Notes: generated from the sequence alone by a model not told the origin. Positions 37,607 through 46,587 are shown, counted from the first letter of the stretch. The stretch: DNA of 64,000 bases from an uncultured Helicobacteraceae bacterium (GCA_944323885.1 CALUUD010000002.1:186001-250000), one strand, 5' to 3'. Translations and numbers: made by a program.

Positions 37607-39031
37607 ATGAAGCATGTTTTAATTATTGCAGATGGAGAAATTGCTAAGATTTTTATAGAGGCTTTACTTGAAAAATACTTTAGTAATAATTACTATATCA
37701 TCGTTTCTAATGATGAAAAAATAACTTCTTTAAAATTTTCATCATCATTTAAAATTTATAATTTTGATCCATTAGCAAGATCTAGACTTGAGCCACTTGT
37801 TACAAGTGATTTGTATGATGTATTTGTAATAATGCAAGATAAAGATGAACAATATGAAGTATGCTCAATTATTAGAAAGATAAATAAAGATATACCAATA
37901 ATTATATCTTGTAAATCTAAATCGCAAGTAAGGCAAGAATTATTAGATGATCCAAATTTAAATACAATATCTACAAGTTTTATTACCGCACGCACTCTTG
38001 TTAGTAAGATTCCAAATATTCCTAGTATTGCTAGAGGTTTTGGTCTTAATAAAGGTGAAATTATGCAGATTAATATCCCATTTGGTAGTGCATATTCATA
38101 TATTAGTATTGGATCAATTCAGCAGCGTGGATGGAGAATTGCAGGAATCTATAGAAAAAATAATTTTTTGATTGCTAGAAAATCAATGATAATACAACCA
38201 AATGATAGTTTACTTGTTATTGGTGATCCAATGGTGTTAAATAATGTTTATAAGAAGGTTATTTCAAATACAGGAAATTTTCCTGCACCATTTGGTATTG
38301 ATATTTATGTATATATTGATTTTGCTACTTATTCTCAAAATGAAATTGATCATATTATTACAGATTCTCTTTGGTTACATAAAAAAATAAAAAATGAAAA
38401 ATTAATAATTAATATATTAAACCCAAGTAATATAGAGAAATTAATCTATATCAAATCAATACAAAGAGATGGTGTTATTATTAATGTTGATTACAATTCA
38501 CATAGTATTTTTCAAAAGATAGAAGAAGATTCTAATAACAAAATAGGTTTAATTATTGTTGCACCAAGTGTATTTAAACGAAATAAGAATAGAAGAATTT
38601 TGTATAAGGCAAATGCACCTATTTTGAAGATTGGTAAAAATATTAGGCTTCAAGAATTAACAACAACACTAATATTTTGTTCCCAAAATTCAAAACATGT
38701 ACAAAACATTTCTTATTCTCTTGTTGATTTTGCATCTCAATTAAAATTTGATATTAAGTTGTATGAGTTTGAATTGGATAATGATTATAATGAAAAAATT
38801 GCTACTTATTATCAAAACATAAGTAGAGTATTTAACAAGCGTATAACAATAGAGCATACTAGTAATAAAAACCCAATTTTTTGGCTTCATAAAAGTGATG
38901 AAAAATTGATACAATTTGTACCACTTGAAATTGATTTACTAAAGCGTAGAATCTTTTGGTTATTAAATAAAAATGCTGATTATTTATCTCTTAATATAGA
39001 TAAAAATCCACAAATGTTAATACCTGTATAA
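37607..39031 (+). CDS. TrkA-type (RCK) nucleotide-binding protein with long C-terminal extension
   Basis: A 474-residue cytoplasmic protein without a membrane segment. The N-terminus is a TrkA-N/RCK Rossmann domain (about 1-115; VLIIADGEIAKIF, DVFVIMQDKDEQ) followed by a TrkA-C domain (about 150-215; ARKSMIIQPNDSLLVIGDP). The remaining 250 residues, with USP-like alternating strands (IGLIIVAPSVFKRN, LIFCSQNSKHV), are not recognised. The first glycine motif of the Rossmann fold is degenerate, so NAD binding is uncertain. A gene of this type stands before aroB in H. pylori as I recall. K+ channel regulation is a guess from the domains. Confidence 0.7.
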   Translation: MKHVLIIADGEIAKIFIEALLEKYFSNNYYIIVSNDEKITSLKFSSSFKIYNFDPLARSRLEPLVTSDLYDVFVIMQDKDEQYEVCSIIRKINKDIPIIISCKSKSQVRQELLDDPNLNTISTSFITARTLVSKIPNIPSIARGFGLNKGEIMQINIPFGSAYSYISIGSIQQRGWRIAGIYRKNNFLIARKSMIIQPNDSLLVIGDPMVLNNVYKKVISNTGNFPAPFGIDIYVYIDFATYSQNEIDHIITDSLWLHKKIKNEKLIINILNPSNIEKLIYIKSIQRDGVIINVDYNSHSIFQKIEEDSNNKIGLIIVAPSVFKRNKNRRILYKANAPILKIGKNIRLQELTTTLIFCSQNSKHVQNISYSLVDFASQLKFDIKLYEFELDNDYNEKIATYYQNISRVFNKRITIEHTSNKNPIFWLHKSDEKLIQFVPLEIDLLKRRIFWLLNKNADYLSLNIDKNPQMLIPV

Positions 39032-39102
39032 AATAAATGTTTTTATTAAGGAAAAAGTCGTAAAATTTTGCTTTATAAATATTTATATAAGAGTTAATTA
39101 CA

Positions 39103-40149
39103 TTGGATATTATACAAATAAACACAGGCAATCAGTCTTATGATATAAATATTGGAAATTTGTGCAATATGCATAAATTATCAAATACATATAGTAAGAT
39201 TCTAATTGTTACAAATCCATATGTGTGTGCGTTGCATATTGGTACATTATTATCTTGGTTAGATTCTAATAATGTATTTATTTGCACTATAAAAGATGGA
39301 GAACAATATAAAAATCTTTCAAGTATTGAATATATTTTAGAAAATGCATTTATTTCTAAACTTGATAGAAAGTCATTGATAATTTCATTTGGTGGTGGTG
39401 TAATTAGTGATATGAGTGGATTTGCTGCTTCAATATATCAGCGTGGTATTGATTTTATATCCATTCCTACAACTCTTTTATCTCAAGTTGATGCTAGTGT
39501 TGGTGGAAAAACTGGAATTAACAACTCATTTGGTAAGAATTTGATAGGAACATTTTATCAACCAAAAGCAGTTTACATTGATATTAATTTTTTGGATACA
39601 TTATCAAAGAGAGAATTTAGTGCAGGTATTAGTGAAATTATTAAGATTGCAGTTTGTTTTGATGCAGATTTTTTTGAGTGGCTAGAAAATGCAAATTTAT
39701 TAGATTCTAAAGAAGATTTACAATATGCTATTTATAAAAGTGTGTCACTTAAAGCTAATATTGTAAGCAAAGATGAAAAAGAAAATGACATTAGAGCTGG
39801 ATTAAATTATGGCCATACATTTGGTCATGTTATTGAGCTACTTGGTAACTATTCTTTGTATTTACATGGTGAAAGTGTTGGTATGGGTATATGTAAGGCA
39901 AACAACCTTGCTGTTCTTTTAGGTATGCTTGATTATAAAGATTCTAATAGAATTTTAAATTTATTAAAGAAATATAATATACCAACAGAATATAAAATTA
40001 AAGATTTGGATGATTTTTATAGTAAGTTATTTTTAGACAAAAAAAGCCAAAATGGAAATTTAAGATTTGTAATACCAAATGGTATAGGTAGTATGAAAAT
40101 TATTACAAATCCTCCAAAAGATATATTATTTAAAGCTATTAGTAATTAA
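39103..40149 (+). CDS. aroB: 3-dehydroquinate synthase
   Basis: Second step of the shikimate pathway, leading to chorismate used by PabA/PabB. The 348-residue protein has the NAD-binding SFGGGVISDMSGFAASIYQRG, the PTTLLSQVDASVGGKTGIN signature and zinc-ligand histidines in NYGHTFGHVIE and LHGESVGMG. The start is TTG 39103 behind AAGAG. It begins an operon running through mscS, mtaB, the ftsH-like gene, bioV and the PHP phosphatase. Confidence 0.96.
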   Translation: MDIIQINTGNQSYDINIGNLCNMHKLSNTYSKILIVTNPYVCALHIGTLLSWLDSNNVFICTIKDGEQYKNLSSIEYILENAFISKLDRKSLIISFGGGVISDMSGFAASIYQRGIDFISIPTTLLSQVDASVGGKTGINNSFGKNLIGTFYQPKAVYIDINFLDTLSKREFSAGISEIIKIAVCFDADFFEWLENANLLDSKEDLQYAIYKSVSLKANIVSKDEKENDIRAGLNYGHTFGHVIELLGNYSLYLHGESVGMGICKANNLAVLLGMLDYKDSNRILNLLKKYNIPTEYKIKDLDDFYSKLFLDKKSQNGNLRFVIPNGIGSMKIITNPPKDILFKAISN

Positions 40150-40166
40150 ATATAAATGGTAATTAA

Positions 40167-41729
40167 GTGGTTAGAATTTTTATTGTTTGTTTATTTTTAA
40201 ATCTTGCTTTTGGTGCTATTAATGATGGTAATTCTATTCAAAAGCAATATTATAATGAACTTGAGTTAATTGATTATTTTATAAAAGATAATCCTTGGGT
40301 TTTAAAATATAAAAATTATAATGAATATAATGTTGCATATAATGAAATGATTAATATTGAAGAGAAGTTAGAGAAATTAAAAAAACTACCTCGCACAAAG
40401 GATATTAAAAATCAAATCACCCTTTTGGAGCAAAAGTATCATACAATTAAGAGACAAGAAGAATTGCTTCATAATTATAAAAATGAACCATACAAAGATC
40501 TTATTACACCACAAAATGTAGCTGAGATACCAAATATTACCAATCCTTTTTTAATAACATCAGGATTTTCATATATTAAAAATCTAAAAGCTCAAATTGG
40601 AATTATAAATGATAATCTAACAAGTCTAAGTGTATTATTAGATAAATTAAATAGAAAAATAGAAATATTAGAGATTCTAAAAGAAACAAAAGAATTAAAA
40701 GAAACAAAAGAATTATTTTTAGAATTAGAATCTACAAATAAGATTTTAAGTGTTTATGTGGATATTTTAAATAAGAATTCAAATAATGATATTCAAAAAG
40801 TTCAAGAAGAAATAAAGCGTGAATTCTTAAAGCTTATATATATTGCAATTGCAATTGCAATTATTATCTTTATCTCTTTTATAGTGAAATTAATATTAAA
40901 AATTTATGTTCAAAGAAGTGAAAGTTCAAAAACATATACAATCAATAAACTTGTTAATTTTATAAATTTAAGCATCATTGTATTTATATTGATTTTTGCA
41001 TACATAGAAAATGTCACATATATAGTTGCAATTATTGGTTTTGTTTCAGCGGGTCTTGCTATTGCTATGAAAGATTGGTTTATGTCTTGTCTTGGATACT
41101 TAGTAATTATTAGCGGTGGCAGTATTAAGCCTGGTGATAGAATCCGCATAGTAAAAGATAATACAATTTATATAGGTGATGTTATTGATATATCAATGTT
41201 AAGAATTACTATATATGAAGATGTTACATATGCATCTTATATCGAAAACAGGCGTGCAGGTAGGATTATATTTATTCCAAATAATCTAATTTTTACTACT
41301 ATGATTGCAAATTATTCTCATTCTGGTATGAAAACTGTTTGGGATGGTGTAGATGTTACCATTACATTTAATAGTAATTATAAAAAAGCATTGGTTATTG
41401 CAAGTGATATTGCTAAAAAATACTCTATTGGTTACACGCAGACAGCTAGAAGACAGCTTACTAAATTAAAAATTGACTATTCTATAAGAGATGTAAATGT
41501 TGAACCTAGAGTTTTTAGTTTTATTGTTCCAAATGGCATAAAAATTTCAATTTGGTTTCAAACAAATTGTTATGCAACATTGATGTTAAATAGCATTATT
41601 TCTGGTGCAATAATTGAAGCATTTAATAAGGAAGAAGATATTGAAATTTCATATCCTACAACAACTGTAATTTCAAAAGATAAAAATATGTCATTTAGTA
41701 TAGGAGAAAATAATGAAGGTCTTCTTTAA
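40167..41729 (+). CDS. Mechanosensitive ion channel, MscS family
   Basis: A 520-residue inner-membrane channel. A signal-like N-terminus is followed by a coiled-coil periplasmic region (about 60-210), two or three transmembrane segments, and the MscS pore and beta domain (FVSAGLAIAMKDWFMSCLGY, SGGSIKPGDRIRI, IFIPNNLIFTTMIANYS). This larger architecture resembles YnaI/MscM types more than MscS itself. The start is GTG 40167 with a weak ribosome site. Its end overlaps mtaB by 17 bases. Confidence 0.85.
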   Translation: MVRIFIVCLFLNLAFGAINDGNSIQKQYYNELELIDYFIKDNPWVLKYKNYNEYNVAYNEMINIEEKLEKLKKLPRTKDIKNQITLLEQKYHTIKRQEELLHNYKNEPYKDLITPQNVAEIPNITNPFLITSGFSYIKNLKAQIGIINDNLTSLSVLLDKLNRKIEILEILKETKELKETKELFLELESTNKILSVYVDILNKNSNNDIQKVQEEIKREFLKLIYIAIAIAIIIFISFIVKLILKIYVQRSESSKTYTINKLVNFINLSIIVFILIFAYIENVTYIVAIIGFVSAGLAIAMKDWFMSCLGYLVIISGGSIKPGDRIRIVKDNTIYIGDVIDISMLRITIYEDVTYASYIENRRAGRIIFIPNNLIFTTMIANYSHSGMKTVWDGVDVTITFNSNYKKALVIASDIAKKYSIGYTQTARRQLTKLKIDYSIRDVNVEPRVFSFIVPNGIKISIWFQTNCYATLMLNSIISGAIIEAFNKEEDIEISYPTTTVISKDKNMSFSIGENNEGLL

Positions 41730-42948
41730 GACATTTGGTTGTAGAACTAATATATTTGACACTCAAGTAATGATTGAAAATCTAAAATCATATTCAATTA
41801 CAAATAATGAAAATGAAGCAGATATCATAGTTATTAATTCTTGCACAGTTACAAATGGTGCTGATAGTGATGTAAAAGATTACTTATCAAAAATAAAAAA
41901 ATTAAATAAAAAGATATTTTTCACAGGTTGTGCTTTAGATAGTGTTGGAAAAGATGCATTTGATAATAATAAAATATTTGGTGCATTTGGTCATAGTAGT
42001 AAAGAAAATATAGAACATTTGTTAAATGAACCAAAAAGATTTTTTATAAAAAATAATTTAAGTCATTTAGATTCTACTATAGTTAGTGAATTTGTTGGTA
42101 AATCAAGGGGATTTATAAAAGTGCAAGAAGGATGTAATTTTAAATGTTCATATTGCATAATACCTCAAGTAAGGGGTAAATCAAGAAGTTATGATAAGGA
42201 TAAAATTCTGCTTCAAATACAAAAATTAGCAGATAATGGTGTAAGCGAAGTTGTCTTAACTGGAACGAATTTAGGCAGTTATGGTAGGGATAATAAAAAT
42301 ACTTTAGCACAATTAATTATTGATATTTCAAAAATATCTGGAATTAAGCGTATAAGATTAGGTAGTTTAGAACCATCGCAAATTAAAGATGATTTTTTAG
42401 ATATATTAGATTCTAGTTTTTTGGAAAAACATCTACATATTGCATTGCAACATACAGATGATACTATGTTAAAAGCCATGAATAGGTTAAATAGATTTGA
42501 AGATGATTTTATATTATTTCAAGATATAGCAAAAAAAGGTTTTGCCATTGGTAGTGATTTCATTGTTGGTTTTCCAGGAGAAAATGAAGAAATATTCAAT
42601 AATGCATTAGATAGGATAAAATCTCTTCCACTAACACATATTCACGCTTTTATATATTCTCCACGAAGTAATACTATGGCATCAAAACTAAAGATAGATA
42701 TTCCTAAACATAAAGCAAAAGAGAGACTTCATACAATAAAAGATATTATAGCGCTAAAAAATAAAGCTTTTAGAGAAAAACAAAATTCACTTGATGTATT
42801 AGTTGAGAGTAGAAAAGATGGTTTTTATTATGGATTGGATCAGTTTTATAATAGAATTAAGATTAAAAGTGATAGCAATTTGCATTCTAAATGGATTAGA
42901 ATTGATGATTACAAAGTAGAGCAGGATATAAATTATGCAGAAATCTAA
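41713..42948 (+). CDS. mtaB: tRNA t6A37 methylthiotransferase (MtaB-type radical SAM enzyme)
   Basis: Adds a methylthio group to t6A at position 37 of tRNA. The 411-residue protein has the three domains of methylthiotransferases: UPF0004 with three cysteines (FGCRTN, NSCTVT, TGCALD), the radical SAM cluster motif EGCNFKCSYCIIP (about 135-147), and a short C-terminal TRAM-like region. The MtaB subgroup is preferred over MiaB and RimO from the N-terminal FFKTFGCRTNIFDTQ form. It overlaps mscS by 17 bases and the ftsH-like gene by 14. Confidence 0.85.
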   Translation: MKVFFKTFGCRTNIFDTQVMIENLKSYSITNNENEADIIVINSCTVTNGADSDVKDYLSKIKKLNKKIFFTGCALDSVGKDAFDNNKIFGAFGHSSKENIEHLLNEPKRFFIKNNLSHLDSTIVSEFVGKSRGFIKVQEGCNFKCSYCIIPQVRGKSRSYDKDKILLQIQKLADNGVSEVVLTGTNLGSYGRDNKNTLAQLIIDISKISGIKRIRLGSLEPSQIKDDFLDILDSSFLEKHLHIALQHTDDTMLKAMNRLNRFEDDFILFQDIAKKGFAIGSDFIVGFPGENEEIFNNALDRIKSLPLTHIHAFIYSPRSNTMASKLKIDIPKHKAKERLHTIKDIIALKNKAFREKQNSLDVLVESRKDGFYYGLDQFYNRIKIKSDSNLHSKWIRIDDYKVEQDINYAEI

Positions 42949-44614
42949 AAATCTATTTATTATTATTATTGGTTTTCTTTTGATTATTTTATTAGGTTTT
43001 ATTTTATTTACTCGCGATAATAATATATTAATAACAAACAATGAATTAAATGAGATACTGTTAGATAGTAATATAAAAAAAGTTTTTATCGATGATGCGT
43101 ATCTATATATAAATACAGATTCTAATAGATATAAAATTGCAAAAGATTTAGTTGATTTGCAAAAGTTAAATAATGTTGCAATTGAAGTTAAAAAATCTTA
43201 TATGTTTGATGAAATTTTAGGAAGTGTTGGTATTTTTGTAATTTTATTTCTTGGACTTGCTGTATTAATAAGCGCTGCAACAAGGACATTTAGAAAAACA
43301 AACTCCAATCAAATTACTAAAAATAAAGAAGTGCAAACTCAAAATCAATTAAATATAGAATCTAATATTCATAAAATATCAAATCTAGATATAAAAAATA
43401 TTAAATTTGATGATATTGCTGGTATTCAAGAGGTTAAAGATGATTTATTAGAAATTATTGATTACATTAAGAATCCAAAAAAATACCAAGAAATGGGAAT
43501 TCATCTCCCAAAGGGTGTGTTACTTGTTGGTCCGCCGGGAGTTGGTAAAACTATGATAGCAAAGGCTATAGCAAGTGAAGCAAATGTTCCATTTTTTTAT
43601 CAAAGTGGTTCTAGTTTTGCACAAATCTATGTAGGAATGGGGGCAAAGCGAGTAAGAGAACTTTTTTTTGCAGCAAAAACAAATGCCCCAAGTATTATAT
43701 TTATTGATGAGATTGATGCTGTTGGAAAAGCTAGGGGTGAAAATAGGAATGATGAGAGGGAAGCTACTTTAAATCAATTACTAACAGAGATGGATGGTTT
43801 TGAAGATAATAGAGGAGTGATTGTTGTTGGTGCTACAAATAGAATAGAAGTGTTAGATTCTGCATTACTTAGGGCAGGTAGATTTGATAGGCGTATATAT
43901 ATAGATTTGCCAGATTTTAATGAGAGAAAGAAAATTATTGAACTTTATTTAAAAGATAAACAACATTTAGTTGATATTGATGAAATAGCAAAGCAAAGTG
44001 TTGGCTTTAGCGGTGCTGCTCTTGCTTCCCTTGTTAATGAAGCTTCGTTGAATGCTTTAAGAAAAGATTCTAAGGTAATTACAAATGATGATTTTTATTT
44101 ATCTCATTCTAAAGTTGAAAGTGGGATTAAAAAACAACTAAGTTTTAGTGAAGAAGAAAAACAAATACTATCTTTATATCAAGCTGCAAAGGCCATAAGT
44201 GCATATTGGTGTGATATTGATTTTGATAAAATTACTTTACTTGGTGATGGAATTAAAAAAATAGATAAGAATATACTATCAAAAAGTGATTTGATTAATA
44301 CAATCAAAGTTGCATTAAGCGGAAATGTTGTTTTAGAAATGCATATGGGAGAGACTTATACAAATTGTAAAGAAGATGTAAGAATTGCAAAGCAAATTGC
44401 ATTTGAAATGGGTGAAGATTATGCAATGATGGATAAAGTTATTGTAGATTCTAGTGATATACAAGTAGAGTTGCAAAAAATAAGAGATGAGCTTAATATT
44501 TTTTTTAAGAGTGCAAAAAATATCCTAAAAGAAGTGCAAGATGTTCTATTGAAAAATGAGAAGATAACAAAAGATGAATTAAAAAATATATTAAAAGAGG
44601 GTATATTTGTTTGA
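42935..44614 (+). CDS. FtsH-like membrane AAA ATPase lacking the zinc-protease motif
   Basis: A 559-residue protein with the FtsH layout: transmembrane segment (8-25), periplasmic domain (26-95), second segment (97-115), AAA+ domain and a C-terminal helical domain. Walker A GPPGVGKT (199-206), Walker B IIFIDEID (254-261), the pore motif around FYQSGSSFAQIYVG and the second region of homology (ATNRIEVLDSALLRAGRFDR) are intact. The HEXXH zinc motif that should lie near residues 416-420 reads QAAKA, so the protein cannot be a normal FtsH protease, although the downstream aspartate ligand region (NCKEDVRIAKQIA) remains. It is likely an unfoldase or adaptor, like inactive FtsHi proteins; a true FtsH should exist elsewhere. 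It overlaps mtaB and bioV. Confidence 0.85.
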   Translation: MQKSKNLFIIIIGFLLIILLGFILFTRDNNILITNNELNEILLDSNIKKVFIDDAYLYINTDSNRYKIAKDLVDLQKLNNVAIEVKKSYMFDEILGSVGIFVILFLGLAVLISAATRTFRKTNSNQITKNKEVQTQNQLNIESNIHKISNLDIKNIKFDDIAGIQEVKDDLLEIIDYIKNPKKYQEMGIHLPKGVLLVGPPGVGKTMIAKAIASEANVPFFYQSGSSFAQIYVGMGAKRVRELFFAAKTNAPSIIFIDEIDAVGKARGENRNDEREATLNQLLTEMDGFEDNRGVIVVGATNRIEVLDSALLRAGRFDRRIYIDLPDFNERKKIIELYLKDKQHLVDIDEIAKQSVGFSGAALASLVNEASLNALRKDSKVITNDDFYLSHSKVESGIKKQLSFSEEEKQILSLYQAAKAISAYWCDIDFDKITLLGDGIKKIDKNILSKSDLINTIKVALSGNVVLEMHMGETYTNCKEDVRIAKQIAFEMGEDYAMMDKVIVDSSDIQVELQKIRDELNIFFKSAKNILKEVQDVLLKNEKITKDELKNILKEGIFV

Positions 44615-45135
44615 GTAAATTTTTTAGTGGGTTTGCTCTTAAAAATGATGATAGATTATTTACAGATTTATTTATAGATTTTGGTATTTCTTTAACTTAT
44701 TATGATGTATGTGGTTTTAGTTATGGTGCTCAAAAGGCATTATCTTATACATTATGTTGCAATAGCCGTATAAATAGACTTATACTTATTTCACCAGCAT
44801 TCTTTAATAATAAGGATTCTGTTTTTATAGATTCCCAAATTCATGCCTTTAAAAAAAATAAAGACCTTTATCTTAAATGTTTTTATAAAAATATAGGTTT
44901 TAACAATATTTCAAATGAATTTATTGGAGATGCCTCACTTTTTGATTTGGATAATTTACTCAATTTTACATTTAAAAGTGATGATTTGATTGCTATAAAA
45001 AAAATGGGTATTAAAATTTTGATATTTTTAGGTGGTAAAGATAAGATTATAAATACCATCTCTGCTATGGATTTTTTTAAGGATTTTGGTATAGTTTATT
45101 TCATAAAAGAAGCAAATCATTTATTAAGGGTTTAG
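44611..45135 (+). CDS. bioV: Pimeloyl-ACP methyl ester carboxylesterase BioV
   Basis: BioV removes the methyl group from pimeloyl-ACP methyl ester, the job of BioH in E. coli, and is a Helicobacter speciality. The 174-residue alpha/beta hydrolase matches the H. pylori protein as I remember it (FFSGF near the start, YDVCGFSYGAQKAL, ISPAFF, FKKNKDLYLKCFYK). The catalytic triad is Ser37 (GFSYG), Asp144 (GGKDKI) and His170 (NHLL). The start is TTG 44611, nine bases after GAGGG and overlapping the stop of the ftsH-like gene. Confidence 0.9.
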   Translation: MSKFFSGFALKNDDRLFTDLFIDFGISLTYYDVCGFSYGAQKALSYTLCCNSRINRLILISPAFFNNKDSVFIDSQIHAFKKNKDLYLKCFYKNIGFNNISNEFIGDASLFDLDNLLNFTFKSDDLIAIKKMGIKILIFLGGKDKIINTISAMDFFKDFGIVYFIKEANHLLRV

Positions 45136-45137
45136 AT

Positions 45138-45926
45138 ATGAATGTTGATTTACATAATCATACAAAACGATGTAACCATGCTGTGGGTGAATTAAATGAA
45201 TATATTGATGCTGCAATTGCTTGCAATATTGATATCTTTGGATTTGCTTGCCATGCACCTATGAAATTTGATGAAAAGTATCGTATGGGACTTGATGAGA
45301 TAGATTCTTATATTAATGAAATAAGAGAATTAAAATATCAATATAGAAATAAGATAGATATTAGAGTTGGTTTTGAGGTTGATTATATTAACAAAAAAGA
45401 GTATTTAATTGAAAAGAAAGTTTTAGATTCTAATGTAGATTATTTGATAGGTTCTATACATTTTTTAAATAATTGGGGCTTTGATAATGAAGAATTCATA
45501 GGTGTGTATAAAAATATTGACATCAATGAAGCGTGGATTGAATATTTAGAATCTATTACAAATATGGCTCAAAGTGGATTGTTTGACATTGTGGGGCATT
45601 TTGATTTATTAAAAATTTTTAATAATTCACCAAGCCCTAGTTTAGATAGTTATATTATTAAAACATTGGAATCTATAAAAGATAATAATATGGTAATTGA
45701 AATTAATTCAGCTGGTTTTAGAAAAACCATAGGTGAGTTATATCCTAGTATAAAAATACTTAGAATTATACATAAACTTGATATACCAATTACCTTTAGC
45801 AGTGATGCACATAGTCCAAACCAAGTAGGTTACATGAGAGATAAATGTATAAAAATTGCAAAAGACATAGGCTTTACAAAGGTTGTAGGATTTAAGAAGA
45901 GAGAAATGCAATCTTATTGTTTTTAA
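45138..45926 (+). CDS. PHP-domain phosphatase, histidinol-phosphatase (HisK/HisJ) type
   Basis: A 262-residue metal-dependent phosphatase of the PHP family. Metal-binding motifs are DLHNHTKRCNHAVGELNEY at the N-terminus, FACHAP, the IGSIHFLNNW loop, GHFDLLKIF and SSDAHSPNQVG near the end. The long form with the C-H-A-x-G motif is that of histidinol-phosphate phosphatases in the HisJ/HisK group, so a histidine biosynthesis role is likely but not certain. It begins 2 bases after bioV; its stop codon is in the stem of a terminator hairpin. Confidence 0.82.
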   Translation: MNVDLHNHTKRCNHAVGELNEYIDAAIACNIDIFGFACHAPMKFDEKYRMGLDEIDSYINEIRELKYQYRNKIDIRVGFEVDYINKKEYLIEKKVLDSNVDYLIGSIHFLNNWGFDNEEFIGVYKNIDINEAWIEYLESITNMAQSGLFDIVGHFDLLKIFNNSPSPSLDSYIIKTLESIKDNNMVIEINSAGFRKTIGELYPSIKILRIIHKLDIPITFSSDAHSPNQVGYMRDKCIKIAKDIGFTKVVGFKKREMQSYCF

Positions 45927-45965
45927 ACATAGTTAGAGTTAAAAACTCGAACTATGTTTATTTTT
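45924..45965 (+). terminator. Rho-independent terminator after the PHP phosphatase gene
   Basis: TAAACATAGTT (45924-45934) pairs perfectly with AACTATGTTTA (45950-45960); inside, GAGT/ACTC adds four pairs around a TAAAA loop after one A-G mismatch. TTTTT follows. The gene's TAA stop forms the foot of the stem. Confidence 0.9.
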
Positions 45966-45969
45966 CGAA

Positions 45970-46515
45970 TTAGAATTTAACAGCTCCAGTTGTTGCAAGA
46001 GGTATTATTCTGTTGCTTCCACTTGGGTAAGAATCTCTTAGTCCTTTACAGAATGTTCCTCCGTTACCACCTTGGCCAGAACCTCCAGCTAAGTTTATAT
46101 TTGCAGGATTGAATACTAGGTTGCCAGTAGTTGTATCTAGTGTAATTATTGCTCCACATCCACCAGTAGTCCCAGCATTACCTCCAGTAGTCACATTTCC
46201 AAGTGGTTGAATTCCATTATTTCCATTTGCACCATTTCCACCTGTTTGCCATCTACCTCTATCTAATCCACCTGTATCTATCATCCATTCACCCCAGTTG
46301 CTAAAGCCAGTAGGAGCAGATTGTGTAGGATCTATATTTTCAGCAAAGATTCTTGCAGGAATTGCTTTTAATACACTAGCAATATCACTTCTTGCCATTG
46401 CAATTTGTGCATCAGTTCTTGTTGTTACAAATCTAGGAACAGCAACAGCTGCTAAAACTCCAAGAATTACTATAACAAATACTAATTCTATCATTGAAAA
46501 ACCACTTCTTTTCAT
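45970..46515 (-). CDS. Type IV pilin-like/pseudopilin protein A
   Basis: A 181-residue exported protein with a prepilin leader MKRSG cleaved before FSMIELVFVIVILGVLAAVAVPRF; the +5 glutamate is present. The conserved head continues to GLDRGRWQ (about 90), then a glycine/asparagine-rich middle (about 90-155) with two cysteines (GGCG, TFC) probably forming a disulfide, and a conserved tail SYPSGSNR-IIPLATTGAVKF. The ATG at 46515 follows GGAG at proper spacing; the frame extends four codons further to a TTG inside the ribosome site. Protein B at 60940-61488 is its close paralogue. Pilus assembly and peptidase genes are not in the window, so its machine is unknown. Confidence 0.85.
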   Translation of the reverse strand: MKRSGFSMIELVFVIVILGVLAAVAVPRFVTTRTDAQIAMARSDIASVLKAIPARIFAENIDPTQSAPTGFSNWGEWMIDTGGLDRGRWQTGGNGANGNNGIQPLGNVTTGGNAGTTGGCGAIITLDTTTGNLVFNPANINLAGGSGQGGNGGTFCKGLRDSYPSGSNRIIPLATTGAVKF

Positions 46516-46587
46516 TTTATTCTCCAAAAAGTAAATTCTTTAACTCTAAATTAGAGTAATAGAGTAAAAGTAAATGAAATATAAACA
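46405..46587 (-). repeat. 183-bp repeat spanning pseudopilin A start and upstream region
   Basis: Identical with 61378-61560. It covers about 111 coding bases (leader and hydrophobic helix), the ribosome site, and about 70 bases upstream including ACTCTAA-A-TTAGAGT. Both copies have the same orientation. Confidence 0.93.
46543..46557. promoter_or_regulatory. ACTCTAA-A-TTAGAGT palindrome upstream of pseudopilin A
   Basis: A 7-bp perfect inverted repeat with one central base, 28 bases before the start, with a further AGAGT half-copy at 46561-46565. It is kept in the paralogue (61516-61530). Could be an operator or a leader hairpin. Confidence 0.45.

Noticed and set aside
46298-46534. A 78-residue + strand open frame repeated at 61271-61507
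   Set aside because: Both are the antisense shadow of the duplicated pseudopilin 5' region; they are alike only because the genes are.
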